DNA of 64,000 nucleotides from Chrysophaeum taylorii (Eukaryota; Sar; Pelagophyceae; Pelagomonadales; Pelagomonadaceae), in contig JAQMWT010000453.1 of the NCBI GenBank assembly GCA_029834535.1, forward strand, positions 1 through 64,000, written 5' to 3'. The notes beneath the pieces were generated by a model. It was not told the origin of the DNA, made no database searches, and saw only the letters and a program-made list of their open reading frames with translations. The stretch's first letter is position 1. Each line of letters starts with the position of its first letter. Positions 38,980-48,593 of the stretch are shown piece by piece. Made by a program: the position numbers and the translations under genes.

Positions 38980-39915
38980 ATGCGTGTGAGGTCGAGCCTC
39001 GTCAGCCACAACCGCTTTGGGTACTCGCCGATTATCGCGCGGGTCCCGGGGACTTGGAAAGTGTCGCGGCTCGCGGTGTACGTCGCCGTGAACCTGGAAC
39101 ATTTCGAGTTTGGGAAGGGTCTCGGCGGCGAGCTCGTGCCAGCGGGCGGGCAGGGCCGCCTCGGACGTGGGCCGGACGTCCTCAACTGGTCGTGGCGCGA
39201 ATACGGGAATCGCGTCGGCGCATTCCGGTTGTTGGAGGCGCTCGATGAAAACGAGATACCGGCGTCGGTCCTCGTAAACTCAGAGCTCGCGTCGCACGCG
39301 CCAGAGGTCGTCGAAGCTCACAGAAGACGCGGGGACGAGATTGTCGGCCACGGCGCGACTAATTCGGAGCGCCAGGGCGATATGCAGGAGGACGACGAGC
39401 GAAATCTCATCGAGCGCGTGACGACGACGTTGGGCCGCCCGAGGGGCTGGCTTGGCCCGTGGATTTCGCAGTCCGACGTCACCCCGGACCTTCTCCAGGA
39501 GGCGGGCTACGATTACCTCCTCGATTGGTCCCACGACGACGAGCCGACCTACATGCGCACCCGTTCTGGTAACCACATCCTGTCCCTCCCTTACCCCCAG
39601 GAAATCAACGACGTTCCCGCGATTATGGTCCGGCGCGCCTCGGCCGCCGAGTTTTCGAACATGATTATTGACAACCTCGACGAGCTCCTCGACCACGTGG
39701 CAAATGTCCCCTTCGGCCCGCCCCTCGTCATGGGCATCGCGCTCCACCCCTACATCGTCGGCCAGCCATTCCGCCTCCGCCACCTCAAGCGCGCTCTCGT
39801 ACGTGTCTGGCAAGCCGCCTCGTCTAAGAAGATTTGGCTCGCCACGGCAGGCGATATTGCCAAAGCCTACATCGACATGCGCCCGCCTCCTTCAAAACAA
39901 GGGACTGAAATTTAA
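38980..39915 (+). CDS. Polysaccharide deacetylase-family (NodB/PuuE-type) amidohydrolase
   Basis: 311 residues. The NodB-homology fold hydrolyses C-N bonds of acetylated sugars, or in PuuE-type members allantoin. Seen: NRFGYSPII, RLAVYVAVNLEHFEFGKG with the first acidic/His site, WREYGNRVGAFRLLEAL, PASVLVNSELASHAPEVVEA, GDEIVGHGATNSE, and DLLQEAGYDYLLDWSHDDEP followed by LSLPYPQEINDVP. The YGNRVG, EIVGHG and LPYPQEINDVP blocks favour the PuuE/allantoinase-like branch, which has urate catabolism roles, over chitin deacetylases. No signal peptide is seen. The start is only 29 bp from the hAT element, so a few N-terminal residues or the promoter may have been replaced. Confidence 0.8.
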   Translation: MRVRSSLVSHNRFGYSPIIARVPGTWKVSRLAVYVAVNLEHFEFGKGLGGELVPAGGQGRLGRGPDVLNWSWREYGNRVGAFRLLEALDENEIPASVLVNSELASHAPEVVEAHRRRGDEIVGHGATNSERQGDMQEDDERNLIERVTTTLGRPRGWLGPWISQSDVTPDLLQEAGYDYLLDWSHDDEPTYMRTRSGNHILSLPYPQEINDVPAIMVRRASAAEFSNMIIDNLDELLDHVANVPFGPPLVMGIALHPYIVGQPFRLRHLKRALVRVWQAASSKKIWLATAGDIAKAYIDMRPPPSKQGTEI

Positions 39916-40280
39916 TCCCCCACTAGCGCTGCCCCGCTTGTGTAGCTTGCGACTTTTTTTTTGGACGAGATGGACTGGACGTCGCCGTCGTCGGTGGGTT
40001 TTTTTTTTCGCTTGCGAAGCAACAGACTACGTGATGGAAGCAATACGAGCAAGGACCTCTTCCTCCTCTCGGCGGATTTTTAGGTGGAGTTAAAGGTCGA
40101 CTGCCAAGAAAGGGGGGCGCGGACGCTCGGTGTTTTTTTTTCCTCATCAAGATCTGTTTCATTCCGTCGGACTCATTATTCCTGCTTCGGACACTCGTTT
40201 TTCCTCCCTCGAGCTCGGCATGCAGCCGATAGGATTGTACTAAACGAAATCACGACGTATCTTGTGTGGGTGTCTAGCAC
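39916..40280. other. Intergenic stretch with a weak TTTAAA-GTCGAC box
   Basis: T-rich tracts at 39,953-39,962 and 39,999-40,008. At 40,089-40,116 gttaaaggtcgactgccaag and a G run resemble the dispersed box seen elsewhere. No gene. Confidence 0.5.
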
Positions 40281-41489
40281 ATGGGAGCAGGGTCGGCGGC
40301 TCCGCGGACGTGGTCGGATGAGGATGAGGAGATCGACCTCGCCGGGCACCGCGCGACGCTGGAGTCTATGGTATCACCAGGCAAGCCCCAGCAGACGCCG
40401 GAGTCGCGTGAATTCGTCAAGCATATCAAGAGATTGTTCGAGTGGCGGTCGGCACTCGCGAACATCAAGTGCGACGTCGACAAGGAGGACGTCCTCGGGA
40501 GCATTGCGCAGGACACGGGGTTTGCCAAGCCCGAGGTCGAGGCGCAGCTCGACGCGCTGTACTCCCGCGCGGCGAGGGCGAAGCTGAAGCTCGACGAGCT
40601 CGGTACGTCGGTCGCGGCGGAGGCGACGCGGCTCGACCCCGAGAGCGACGAGCTGACCTATGTGTACGAAGCGGTGCCCTTGAAGCCGCGCGATCGCGCG
40701 CGCGAGAAATGCCGCGGCGGTGACCCGAGGCGCCTCGGCGACGTCGCGAGAGGCTCGCTTTGCGCGGCCGACGAGCGGGCCGTTAGGACAATCGTGGATA
40801 TCGTGTTTCAACGGGCGGACGTCGTGCGGTTCAAGAACAGGTTCAGGACGCCCCATTTCAACGGGTATCGAGACGCGTTGTTTTCGGTGAGGGTCGATCG
40901 GGTCGGCGTCGTCGAGCTCCAGGTTCACCACAAGCTCGTCAAACTGCGGTCCGAGCGTCACGGCTACGTCGAGCCGCGATCGTTCTACCGCAGCGTTACC
41001 TCCGAGACCCTCGATGTCCACGTCTACTTCCGCGACTTTTTTCGGGGGGGCGACAGCACCTCGCGGCTCGCCGTCCTCGACGCAATCCGCGAGGGCGACC
41101 GCACCGCGCTCGAGGATCGCCTGGCCGTCCTCGAAGACAAGCTGGCAGACTCGAATGCGGAACGCCTCAAGATCCTCGACTTTCTCCTTGTCAAGCTCGG
41201 CGATCTCGACGCGAGGGCGCACGTCCTCATCAAGCTCCCCGAATTCGAGGATGCGACTGCGAAAAACGACGAGCAACCCCGCCTCGAGCTCACCGACCTC
41301 ATCGCGCACACCGGCCTCTCCAAGGCGCAGGCCGACCTCCTCCGCGAGAACGCGCGGGCTGTCGCCCACCCGAAACGCCACCTCGTACGAGCGGCGCTCC
41401 GGCCCGCGAGAAGCACCGGCCGTCTCTTCGGTTTCCTCGTCGTCAACCTCCTCGCCCAGGTCATGCTCAAGGGTGCGTCTCCATCGTAG
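40281..41489 (+). CDS. RelA/SpoT-like (RSH-type nucleotidyltransferase fold) protein, membrane tail
   Basis: 402 residues. The middle (about 165-230) reads AVRTIVDIVFQRADVVRFKN, RFRTPHFNGYRDALFSVRVD and VGVVELQVHHKLVKLR, which follows the RelA/SpoT synthetase-like layout (vvK-x-RF..p...GYRD...v......vElQi). Similar domains are common in algal proteins of unknown function. The N-terminal 130 residues are charged helix (VKHIKRLFEWRSALANIKCD, LDALYSRAARAKLKLDEL). Then coiled coil (ALEDRLAVLEDKLADSNAER) and a C-terminal hydrophobic segment (GRLFGFLVVNLLAQVML). I cannot see the full set of (p)ppGpp synthetase residues, so activity is doubtful. It is convergent with the ankyrin gene, 45 bp apart. 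Confidence 0.6.
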   Translation: MGAGSAAPRTWSDEDEEIDLAGHRATLESMVSPGKPQQTPESREFVKHIKRLFEWRSALANIKCDVDKEDVLGSIAQDTGFAKPEVEAQLDALYSRAARAKLKLDELGTSVAAEATRLDPESDELTYVYEAVPLKPRDRAREKCRGGDPRRLGDVARGSLCAADERAVRTIVDIVFQRADVVRFKNRFRTPHFNGYRDALFSVRVDRVGVVELQVHHKLVKLRSERHGYVEPRSFYRSVTSETLDVHVYFRDFFRGGDSTSRLAVLDAIREGDRTALEDRLAVLEDKLADSNAERLKILDFLLVKLGDLDARAHVLIKLPEFEDATAKNDEQPRLELTDLIAHTGLSKAQADLLRENARAVAHPKRHLVRAALRPARSTGRLFGFLVVNLLAQVMLKGASPS

Positions 41490-41534
41490 CAGCATTATCT
41501 TCGCGCTGCACGCGCGGAAGTGAGGTCATCATCA

Positions 41535-42203
41535 TCAGAGGAAGGCGTCGTGGTCGTCGGGGTCGACGTTATCGTCGTCCTCCTCGTCGGGGGGAGGAGG
41601 TTGCTGGTCATCATTCAGAGGTCGGTCGTTCTCGGGAGGTGATTCCACGACAGTGGGGCCCTCGTCCTCGACGGGGGGTGTGCTGAGAAGTTCTCGAACC
41701 TCGGGCGATCGCGCGAGGTCTCGGGGAGTTTCGTTTTGCTTTGTCTTGGCCGCGGCGTCGGCGCCCGCGGCCAGCAGCGCCGCAACGACCGGCGCGTGGT
41801 TTTTTGCGGCGGCGAGGTGGAGGGGCGTCTTCAGGCTCGTCGTGAGCGTCGCACCCACGTCGCTCTTCTCGAGAAGCGCCTCGACGACCTCCGCGCTTCC
41901 CGCCTGCGCGGCAAAGTGCAAAGGCGTCATCGCGTCCTGCGCGCCTAGCGTCGCGTCGGCGGACTCGAGCAGCACGCTCACGACCCCCGCCTGGCCGGCC
42001 CACGCCGCAAGGTGCAGCGCCGTGCGACCGTGTTGGTCGCGTGCGTCTACCGCACCGGGAAATTCAGAGAGGAGCTCTCGCACGCGCGCGGCGTCGCCCT
42101 CCCGCGATGCAGCGTGGAGCGGCGTGCACGACCCGCGCGGCGCTGTGCGCGGCTTCTTCTTTTGGCCTTGGCTGCCGCCGCCGCCGACCCTTTTGCGCCC
42201 CAT
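41535..42203 (-). CDS. Ankyrin-repeat protein
   Basis: 222 residues from the first ATG. A basic N-terminus (MGRKRVGGGGSQGQKKKPR) is followed by four to five ankyrin repeats: CTPLHAASREGDAARVRELL, RTALHLAAWAGQAGVVSVLL, MTPLHFAAQAGSAEVVEALL, KTPLHLAAAKNHAPVVAALL and NETPRDLARSPEVRELL. The last 45 residues are acidic and Pro-rich. It is a protein-binding scaffold; no catalytic part is present, and the partner cannot be inferred. Confidence 0.85.
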   Translation of the reverse strand: MGRKRVGGGGSQGQKKKPRTAPRGSCTPLHAASREGDAARVRELLSEFPGAVDARDQHGRTALHLAAWAGQAGVVSVLLESADATLGAQDAMTPLHFAAQAGSAEVVEALLEKSDVGATLTTSLKTPLHLAAAKNHAPVVAALLAAGADAAAKTKQNETPRDLARSPEVRELLSTPPVEDEGPTVVESPPENDRPLNDDQQPPPPDEEDDDNVDPDDHDAFL

Positions 42204-43015
42204 CTTCACACGGGAGGGGGTTTGTTTTTAAAGGTCGACTACTCTCATCATAAGAGTGATGAGTGATGATGTGTGCGGGTGAGGATTATTATAATTTGGG
42301 CATCGCACGACGGACCCAGGGTCCCAGCAGGGAGGATGTTTTTTTTATGATAAGAGGGGTGGATGCGAAAGTGAGCGCCTATGTTAAGTGTACATATACG
42401 GCGTGGTTCCTCTACTAAGCGCAGGATGAGGATGCTAAACCGACGTCAATTATGCATGCATCAAGAGGAGCTGGGGCTTCGCCGAGGAGAAGGACCACCG
42501 ATTTGATGCTTGAAGATTTATCTATTCAAGTACAAAACGCACCCGGATATATGTCGCGGGTGGGCAGATCTGTGAGAAGCGAGACCCCCCCCCCATCGAT
42601 CGATCGATCTCTAGCCAGTACGTACGCCTAGGTCTGAACAGCAACGCGGCGGAGAGCTCGGATATGTAGTAGCATCTCATCGTAGTATCGGCGGCATTTT
42701 ACGCAGCAGGGGGAGCGCCCGCTCGCAAGACGTGGGGTCCAGCCAGAATCGTCGGCGCGTTGTTGCGTTGTTTTGATTTGTTTTGTTCAGCCACGAGTAA
42801 GTAAAATCACACTACTTATGTACCTCGGGCAGGACCACATGTGATAATTGTTTCCGGGAACGACGACGGCACTCTGTTCAATTCATTCAATCCGTTGTTC
42901 GATCGGAGTTCAAAAGGTCAACGGCACTCAACCGACAGGTCGCTAGAGTGTCTCTCTCTTCTTTTGAGTCGAGGCGCCGAGAGGACGGCCAGGAGAAGGT
43001 AGTTTGGTCGGCGAA
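42204..43015. other. Intergenic stretch upstream of importin alpha
   Basis: It holds a weak dispersed box (42,232-42,248, ttttaaaggtcgact then a catcataagagtgatgag partial palindrome), a (CGAT) run at 42,596-42,610 and T-rich tracts. The last 120 bp are probably the 5' UTR of the next gene. No gene seen. Confidence 0.5.
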
Positions 43016-44712
43016 ATGAGTGCCATGATGGCGGGCGTGAACATCGAGCGCACGGCGGTAGGTGTGTAGTTCGGAGTACCGAGTGACCCCGGTTGTATCG
43101 CAGCGCAAGCAGACGTACAAGAAGGGCGTGGACCAGGACGACGCGAGACGGAGACGAGAGGAGACGACGATCCAGATCCGGAAGAGCAAGAAGGAGGAGC
43201 GGCTCCAGAAACGACGGACGGTAGGGGCGTGTTCGGTTGGCGGCGTGAATGCGTGTTGGGTAGGCGACGGCGATGCCGGGCGGAGCGCAGGCGTCGCAGC
43301 AGACGGACGCGGCGGTGGTCCAGAAGCTCGAGCAGCTACCGCACCTGGTGTCGGGCGTGCACAGCGCGGACCCGGCCGTGCACCTCGAGGCGACGACCCA
43401 GTTCCGGAAGTTGCTGTCGATCGAGCGGAATCCGCCGATTCAGATGGTGATCGACGCGGGCGTCGTCCCGCGGCTGGTCCAGTTTCTACAGAAAGACGAG
43501 AGTCCCGCGCTCCAGTTCGAGGCCGCGTGGGCTTTGACGAACATCGCATCGGGGACATCGGACCACACGCGCGTCGTGATCCAGGAGGGCGCGGTCTCGA
43601 TATTCTGTCGGCTGCTAACGTCGCCGAACGACGACGTCCGCGAGCAGGCGGTCTGGGCTCTGGGGAACATCGCCGGCGACTCGCCCAACTGCCGCGACCT
43701 CGTGCTGCGCGAGGGCGCGATGCAACCCCTCCTCCAGCAGCTCCACGAAAACTCCAAGCTCAGCATGCTGCGGAACGCGACGTGGACGCTGTCGAACTTT
43801 TGCCGGGGCAAGCCCCAGCCCGAGTTCCTGACCGTCCGGAGCGCGCTCCCGACGCTCGCGCAGTTGATCTACTCGCCCGACGAGGAGGTGCTGACCGACG
43901 CGTGCTGGGCCCTCTCGTACCTGTCGGACGGCCCCAACGAGAAAATACAGTCGGTCATCGAGGCGGGCGTCTGCCGGCGACTCGTCGAGCTTCTCATGCA
44001 CCCGTCGCCGAGCGTCCAGACCCCCGCACTCCGCACGGTCGGCAACATCGTCACCGGCGACGACCTCCAGACCCAGATCATCATCAACTTCAACGCCCTC
44101 CCCTGCCTCCTCAACTTGCTCGGCAACCCCAAAAAGGGTATCCGCAAGGAGGCGTGTTGGACCATCTCCAACATCACCGCCGGTAACAAGGACCAGATCC
44201 AGGGCGTCGTCGACGCCAACATCATACCCCCCCTCGTCCAGCTCCTCAACTCGGCCGAGTTCGACATCCGCAAGGAGGCCGCCTGGGCCATCTCCAACGC
44301 GACCTCGGGCGGCACCCCCCAACAAATCAAGTTCCTCGTCTCCCAGGCCTGCATCCCGCCCCTCTGCGAGCTCCTCTCGGTCGCGGACGTCAAGATCATC
44401 ATCGTCGCCCTCGAGGCCCTCGAGAACATCCTCAAGGTCGGCGAGGCCGAGGCCAAGACGGCACAGCAGCCTCACAACGTCATGGCTGCCCACATCGCCG
44501 AGGCCGAGGGCTTGAAAAAGATCGAGGATCTCCAGCAGCACGACAACCACGACATCTACGAGAAGGCCGTCCGCATCCTCGAGAAGTACTTTGGCGTCGA
44601 CGACGAAGACGCCAACATTGCCCCCGAGGCCGCCGGCCAGAACTTTGCCTTTGGCGTCAATCCCGGACAGCCCCGCGCCTTTGACTTTGGCCAGGCCAAC
44701 CCCATGCCCTAA
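43016..44712 (+). CDS. Importin alpha (karyopherin alpha)
   Basis: Exons 43,016-43,057, 43,104-43,220 and 43,291-44,712 with introns of 46 and 70 nt (GTAGGT...CGCAG, GTAGGG...GCGCAG) give 526 residues. Exon 2 is the importin-beta-binding domain ([32 protein letters not shown]). Exon 3 is the armadillo solenoid with the Trp/Asn NLS-binding ladder: [69 protein letters not shown], then the C-terminal autoinhibitory-export end. It carries classical NLS cargo into the nucleus with importin beta. The start at 43,016 is chosen because it precedes the IBB domain with an in-frame intron. Confidence 0.95.
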
Positions 44713-45315
44713 ACCCCGACTCACCACCACCACCACCAAGCTCCTCCTCCGCCGCCGCCGCGTCAAGCTCTCTCACCACTCTTTTGTCTTGAAGACAACG
44801 ACGACGTCGTCGTCCGACAACGACGACGTCGTCGTCCGACAACGACGACGTCGTCGTCCTCCCGCTTCTTCTTCGATGTGTTACTCCCCCCCCCCCCTTC
44901 TTATGAACGATCGACTCTTCTCTGGCGACCGCACCCCTCTCGATCGGGAGACGATGAAAGTACTTCTACCAGGCGGAGAAAAAAAAATGAAATCCACCTA
45001 CTTCTCCTTCTTCTACGAGATGTGACCGCCCTGGGCGCCACGAGTCCGCACGCATTCGTCGGTTTTTTGTTTGCGCTTACTGCTACTCGGGCAAACAACG
45101 ACTTCCGCATAACGACGTCAGAGACGACGCACCGATGCTGCTTGCTTCCTGTTGTGCTGCGCGGTCGTCCGTCGTACGACGACCGCTTCACGAAAAAAAA
45201 GAAAACACTCCCTTCTCCGACACCTTGTAATTTCTTCTTCTCTCTCTCTTCACGACGTCGGGGACACGCGCTAGTAGTACACTATCCAAACTCTCTCTTT
45301 ATTTGTGGTGTGTGG
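44713..45315. other. Intergenic stretch (3' flank of importin alpha and of the small membrane protein)
   Basis: C-rich and (ACG)/(TCT) simple sequence, a run of ten C at 44,887-44,896, and the palindromic tandem repeat at 44,794-44,859. Short readings here have no coding character. Confidence 0.5.
44794..44859. repeat. Three perfect 22-bp tandem units, each a palindrome
   Basis: The unit gacaacgacgacgtcgtcgt plus cc is repeated three times without change. The inner acgacgacgtcgtcgt is self-complementary, so each unit could fold as a hairpin in RNA or a cruciform in DNA. It lies about 80 bp after the importin alpha stop codon, likely in its 3' UTR. Confidence 0.85.
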
Positions 45316-45507
45316 TCAGAGGCCTTTAGTCTTCCGGAGGCGCTCGGCGTTCATGCGCTGGAAGGTTTTGCGGACGCGCCTGCGTCCAATAGTCCAGTTG
45401 ACGATCTGGACGAAGACAAACATGCCGGCCATCAGGAAGAACAAGCCCCGGAGGCCGCCGAGGTCGTCGACCGTCTCGTTCCAGATGTCGACGAGGTCGT
45501 AGAACAT
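45316..45507 (-). CDS. Small single-pass membrane protein
   Basis: 63 residues from the ATG: a polar start (MFYDLVDIWNETVDDLGG), one hydrophobic helix (LFFLMAGMFVFVQIVNWTI) and a basic tail (GRRRVRKTFQRMNAERLRK). The positive-inside rule puts the tail in the cytosol or equivalent. GC-ending codons and an ATG just 67 bp from the divergent SET gene support it as a real gene. No family recognised. Confidence 0.55.
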   Translation of the reverse strand: MFYDLVDIWNETVDDLGGLRGLFFLMAGMFVFVQIVNWTIGRRRVRKTFQRMNAERLRKTKGL

Positions 45508-45574
45508 AGTATTCCTTCCCCACAAAGGTTAAGGTTTAGGATAATGGCCCCAGTTGACGTTGTGACGTAAATTG

Positions 45575-46525
45575 ATGCTCACGCCGGAGTCGGCGATGGC
45601 CTTGTGGGCCGACACGACGCGCGCTTGGGAGGCGCGGCGCGACGCCTGGCGTCTCAAGCAGAACGAGTCGACCGTCGCAGCGAGCGCGATGACCTGCGTC
45701 CGGGGCGACGGGGTTTTTTTTTTAGGCTGGGGCGACCTCTGTGCGGTCGCGGCGACATCGCGCGCCGGGTTGGATGCTGGCCGCGCGGCGGTGCGACGCA
45801 TTCGCGCCGACATCACGCGCGGGGCAGCGGGCGAGCTCGCCGTGCCGTGCGTTGGGAGGCCTCCCGATGGTTCCGCGCCGTTTCCCGACGGTTTTTCGTA
45901 CGCGCGGCGAGTCCGCGTGCCGCCGCCTCACCTCGACGCCACCGACGATGCGACCTCGGGGGTCTATGCAAAAGTGGTCGTCGCCTGGCAGAATGGCTGG
46001 AGCCTCCGGACCGCGGTCCCCCTCGAGGCGGGCGCCCGCGTCTGCGATTATACCGGAGACCTCGTCAGTCGGCGCGCCGCGCGCGGGAGGGAGCGATGGG
46101 GCACGCCTACCTACGTCCTCTCGCTTGTCGAGCACTCCTTCGACGCATCGGTCCCGGCCTGGCGCACGACCGTCGACGCGACCGACCGGGGGGGCGTCGG
46201 ACGGTTTATCGACCACGCCTGCGACCCCAGCCTCGAGCTCCGCGCCCTCCGCAAATCCCCGGCGCACCTCGTCCCCGTTTTGGCTTTTTTCACGCGCCGT
46301 CCGCTCCCGGCGGGAGCCCCCCTCACCTTCGACTACGCCGGCTTGGATGATCACCCAGGTGGCGAACCGCCTCCGCCCGTCGGCGTCCTCGAACGCAGCG
46401 AAACCCGGTGCTCCTGCGGAGCGCCAAACTGCCGCCGCTGGCTTCCCCGCCTCGAGGACGACCTCGACCGCTGCGGGGACTTCCTCAACGGCAACCGCCA
46501 TAATAATATACCGCAGCGCCACTAA
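45575..46525 (+). CDS. SET-domain protein with post-SET cysteines
   Basis: 316 residues from the ATG. The SET domain (about 130-275) reads NGWSLRTAVPLEAGARVCDY, TGDLVSRRAARGRE, YVLSLVEH, TTVDATDRGGVGRFIDHACD and PLPAGAPLTFDYAG. A post-SET C-x-C-x4-C (CSCGAPNC) follows, as in histone lysine methyltransferases that bind zinc next to the active site. In the core motif RF-x-NH-x-C-x-PN this protein has RFIDHACDPS: both Asn are replaced (Asp and Ser), while the catalytic-side Tyr in FDY is kept. It may be a diverged methyltransferase or a pseudo-enzyme. The N-terminal 125 residues are unassigned. A later Met at 45,596 is an alternative start. Confidence 0.8.
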   Translation: MLTPESAMALWADTTRAWEARRDAWRLKQNESTVAASAMTCVRGDGVFFLGWGDLCAVAATSRAGLDAGRAAVRRIRADITRGAAGELAVPCVGRPPDGSAPFPDGFSYARRVRVPPPHLDATDDATSGVYAKVVVAWQNGWSLRTAVPLEAGARVCDYTGDLVSRRAARGRERWGTPTYVLSLVEHSFDASVPAWRTTVDATDRGGVGRFIDHACDPSLELRALRKSPAHLVPVLAFFTRRPLPAGAPLTFDYAGLDDHPGGEPPPPVGVLERSETRCSCGAPNCRRWLPRLEDDLDRCGDFLNGNRHNNIPQRH

Positions 46526-46620
46526 AATTGATTGTTTACCCCGTGGGGACGCGACGCGACGCGACGCGCCGCGACGCGACGCGACCCGGTAGAAGATCCG
46601 CGACGACTATTCATACCTAC

Positions 46621-46680
46621 CTAACTAACTTCAGACCTCTCCCGAGCATGGGAGCCAGGCCGGACCGACAGGAGCCAGTC
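46621..46680 (+). repeat. Dispersed 60-bp repeat, copy A, just upstream of the kinesin gene
   Basis: ctaactaacttca, acctc, ccga, catgggagccaggccggacc and caggagcc recur in inverted orientation at 57,918-57,978 with about six differences. It ends 65 bp before the kinesin start codon. Confidence 0.7.
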
Positions 46681-46745
46681 CAGTTTTACTACTCAAACCC
46701 TCTCGTACAAAAAACTCGTTTTGCAGACGCAAAAACCGTTGGGTG

Positions 46746-48593
46746 ATGGAGGCAACGTTTGTGGCTGTGAGGGTGCGGCCCGGGGACGAGGCAACCACCA
46801 AGGCGTGCGCCGTGGCGCTGGATGCGGGTCGCGTCCAGGCGTTCCGCGACAATTCCAAGGGGTCGTACCTCCGGAGCCAGCAGGCGTTTCTCCAGTCGTA
46901 CCAGTTCGACGCGTCGTTCGGGCCCGAGGCGACGCAGCGGGAGGTGTACGACGTGACGACGCGGGCGCACGTGGCCTCGCTGGCCTCCGGGGATCTTCCC
47001 GCGCTCACGGTGCTCGCGTACGGCGCGACGGGCGCGGGCAAGACGCACACGATAATGGGCGAGGGGTCGTTGCGGTCGGGGGGTCCCGCGAGGCGGGGGG
47101 AGTCGACGCAGGCCGGCATCATCCCGCGCGCCGTCGGCGACCTCTTCGCCGCCAACCCCAAAAGGGTCCGCGTCTCGTACCTCGAAGTCTACAACGAGAA
47201 GGTCTACGACTTGCTCTCGGACGACGCGCGGTCGCCGTTGCGGGTTTGCGAGGACGAGAAAAACGGCGTCGTCAAGGTGCTGGGGCTGACCGAACTCGGG
47301 GTGTCGAGCGACGGCGAGGTCCTCGAGGCCCTTCGGCGCGGGAACGCGCGCCGCACGATCGAGTCGACGGGCGCGAACGACGTGAGCAGTCGGTCGCACG
47401 CGGTTCTTCGGGTCAGCGTCGGAGACGCGACGCTCAGCCTCATCGACCTCGCCGGTTCGGAGCGGGCCTCGGCCACCGGAAACCGCGGCGCGCGTCTCGC
47501 CGAGGCCGCCCACATCAACAAGTCCCTCCTGGCCCTCGCGAACTGCATCAACGCGCTCACCGACAAAACGGCGCCAAAGCCCAAGTTTCGCGATTCGAAG
47601 CTTACGCTCCTTCTCAAGACGGCCCTCGAGTCGCCGAGCGTCCGGCTGGTTGTGGTCGCCTGCGTCAACCCCAGCATGGCCTCCGTCGACGACACCTTCA
47701 ACACCCTCAAGTACGCGCACCGCGCCAAGGAGCTTCCGACGGGAGAGACCGACGCCGCTTCGGCCGCAACTTCCGAGCCGGTTCGCCAGCAAATAATCGT
47801 CGAGGATCCCCCCAAAAAGCCCGACCGCCGTCGCTGCTCGACGGCCCCCGCGGCCCCCAAGCACCGACGCTCCCGCCGCGGCTCGGTCGAGCCGCCGGCC
47901 GCCTCCAAGTCGCACGACGCCGCCGTCGACGTCCGAAGGGGCTCGGCGGTCGCCGCCAGGTCCCACGACGCCGCGCAGCTCGGGGAACTGCGCCGTGCCT
48001 CGACGGCCGCCGTCGCCACCGCGCGCGCGGCCGCCCTCGCCGCCGCCGAACACCTCTCCAACGCGAGGCGCGCCCGCCTTCCCGCGACCGAAGACCAAAC
48101 AGAAGAACTCGCGCCCATGGACGAGGAGGACAAGGAGGAGGAGGAGGACCTCCACGCGACGATCGACGCGCTGCGGCGCGACCTCGCCGCCGCAACCCAG
48201 CGCGCCGCGGAGGCCGACGCGCGCGCGGGTCGCTGGCGCGCGGCTGCGCGCGATGCTCGCGAGCACGCCGACGCCCTCGCCGCCGCGTGCCGCGCGTGCG
48301 TCGATGCTCCCGACGACGTCGGCGCGCTCCGCGCGCGATGGGAGCACGGCGGTCTCAGGCTCGACGTTGACGCCGCCAGGGAGCGCTGGGAGCGCGCAAT
48401 CATTGCCGACGACGCTGCCGACCACCACCACCGTCCACTCGCCGACCACAACCACAACCGACTCCCGACAACAAAGCCCCTCGCCAAGCGCCCCCTCTCC
48501 GACCAGCTCGACGCTGCCGCGCTTCTCAACGACGACGAGCCGGTCTCGCCGCCCACCAGCACCTCCAAGCGCACGCGCTCCAGCCCGGAATAA
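46746..48593 (+). CDS. Kinesin, N-terminal motor (kinesin-8-like)
   Basis: 615 residues. Microtubule motor with its ATPase at the N-terminus (about 4-335): P-loop GATGAGKT (93-100), switch I NDVSSRSHA (211-219), switch II DLAGSE (234-239) and the microtubule-binding YKDSKLT-equivalent KFRDSKLTLLLK (280-291). The AYGATGAGKTHTIMG form of the P-loop is typical of kinesin-8 (Kip3/KIF18), which walks to plus ends and shortens microtubules; subfamily is inference from this motif. The tail has a Ser/Arg-rich stretch and a coiled coil (about 455-530, EEEEDLHATIDALRRDL). The start is the ATG after an in-frame GTG. Confidence 0.9.
   Translation: MEATFVAVRVRPGDEATTKACAVALDAGRVQAFRDNSKGSYLRSQQAFLQSYQFDASFGPEATQREVYDVTTRAHVASLASGDLPALTVLAYGATGAGKTHTIMGEGSLRSGGPARRGESTQAGIIPRAVGDLFAANPKRVRVSYLEVYNEKVYDLLSDDARSPLRVCEDEKNGVVKVLGLTELGVSSDGEVLEALRRGNARRTIESTGANDVSSRSHAVLRVSVGDATLSLIDLAGSERASATGNRGARLAEAAHINKSLLALANCINALTDKTAPKPKFRDSKLTLLLKTALESPSVRLVVVACVNPSMASVDDTFNTLKYAHRAKELPTGETDAASAATSEPVRQQIIVEDPPKKPDRRRCSTAPAAPKHRRSRRGSVEPPAASKSHDAAVDVRRGSAVAARSHDAAQLGELRRASTAAVATARAAALAAAEHLSNARRARLPATEDQTEELAPMDEEDKEEEEDLHATIDALRRDLAAATQRAAEADARAGRWRAAARDAREHADALAAACRACVDAPDDVGALRARWEHGGLRLDVDAARERWERAIIADDAADHHHRPLADHNHNRLPTTKPLAKRPLSDQLDAAALLNDDEPVSPPTSTSKRTRSSPE

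Noticed and set aside
45529-45816. 95-residue minus-strand reading overlapping the SET gene start
   Set aside because: The plus frame has better codon use and continues into a SET domain; the minus reading has no recognisable feature.
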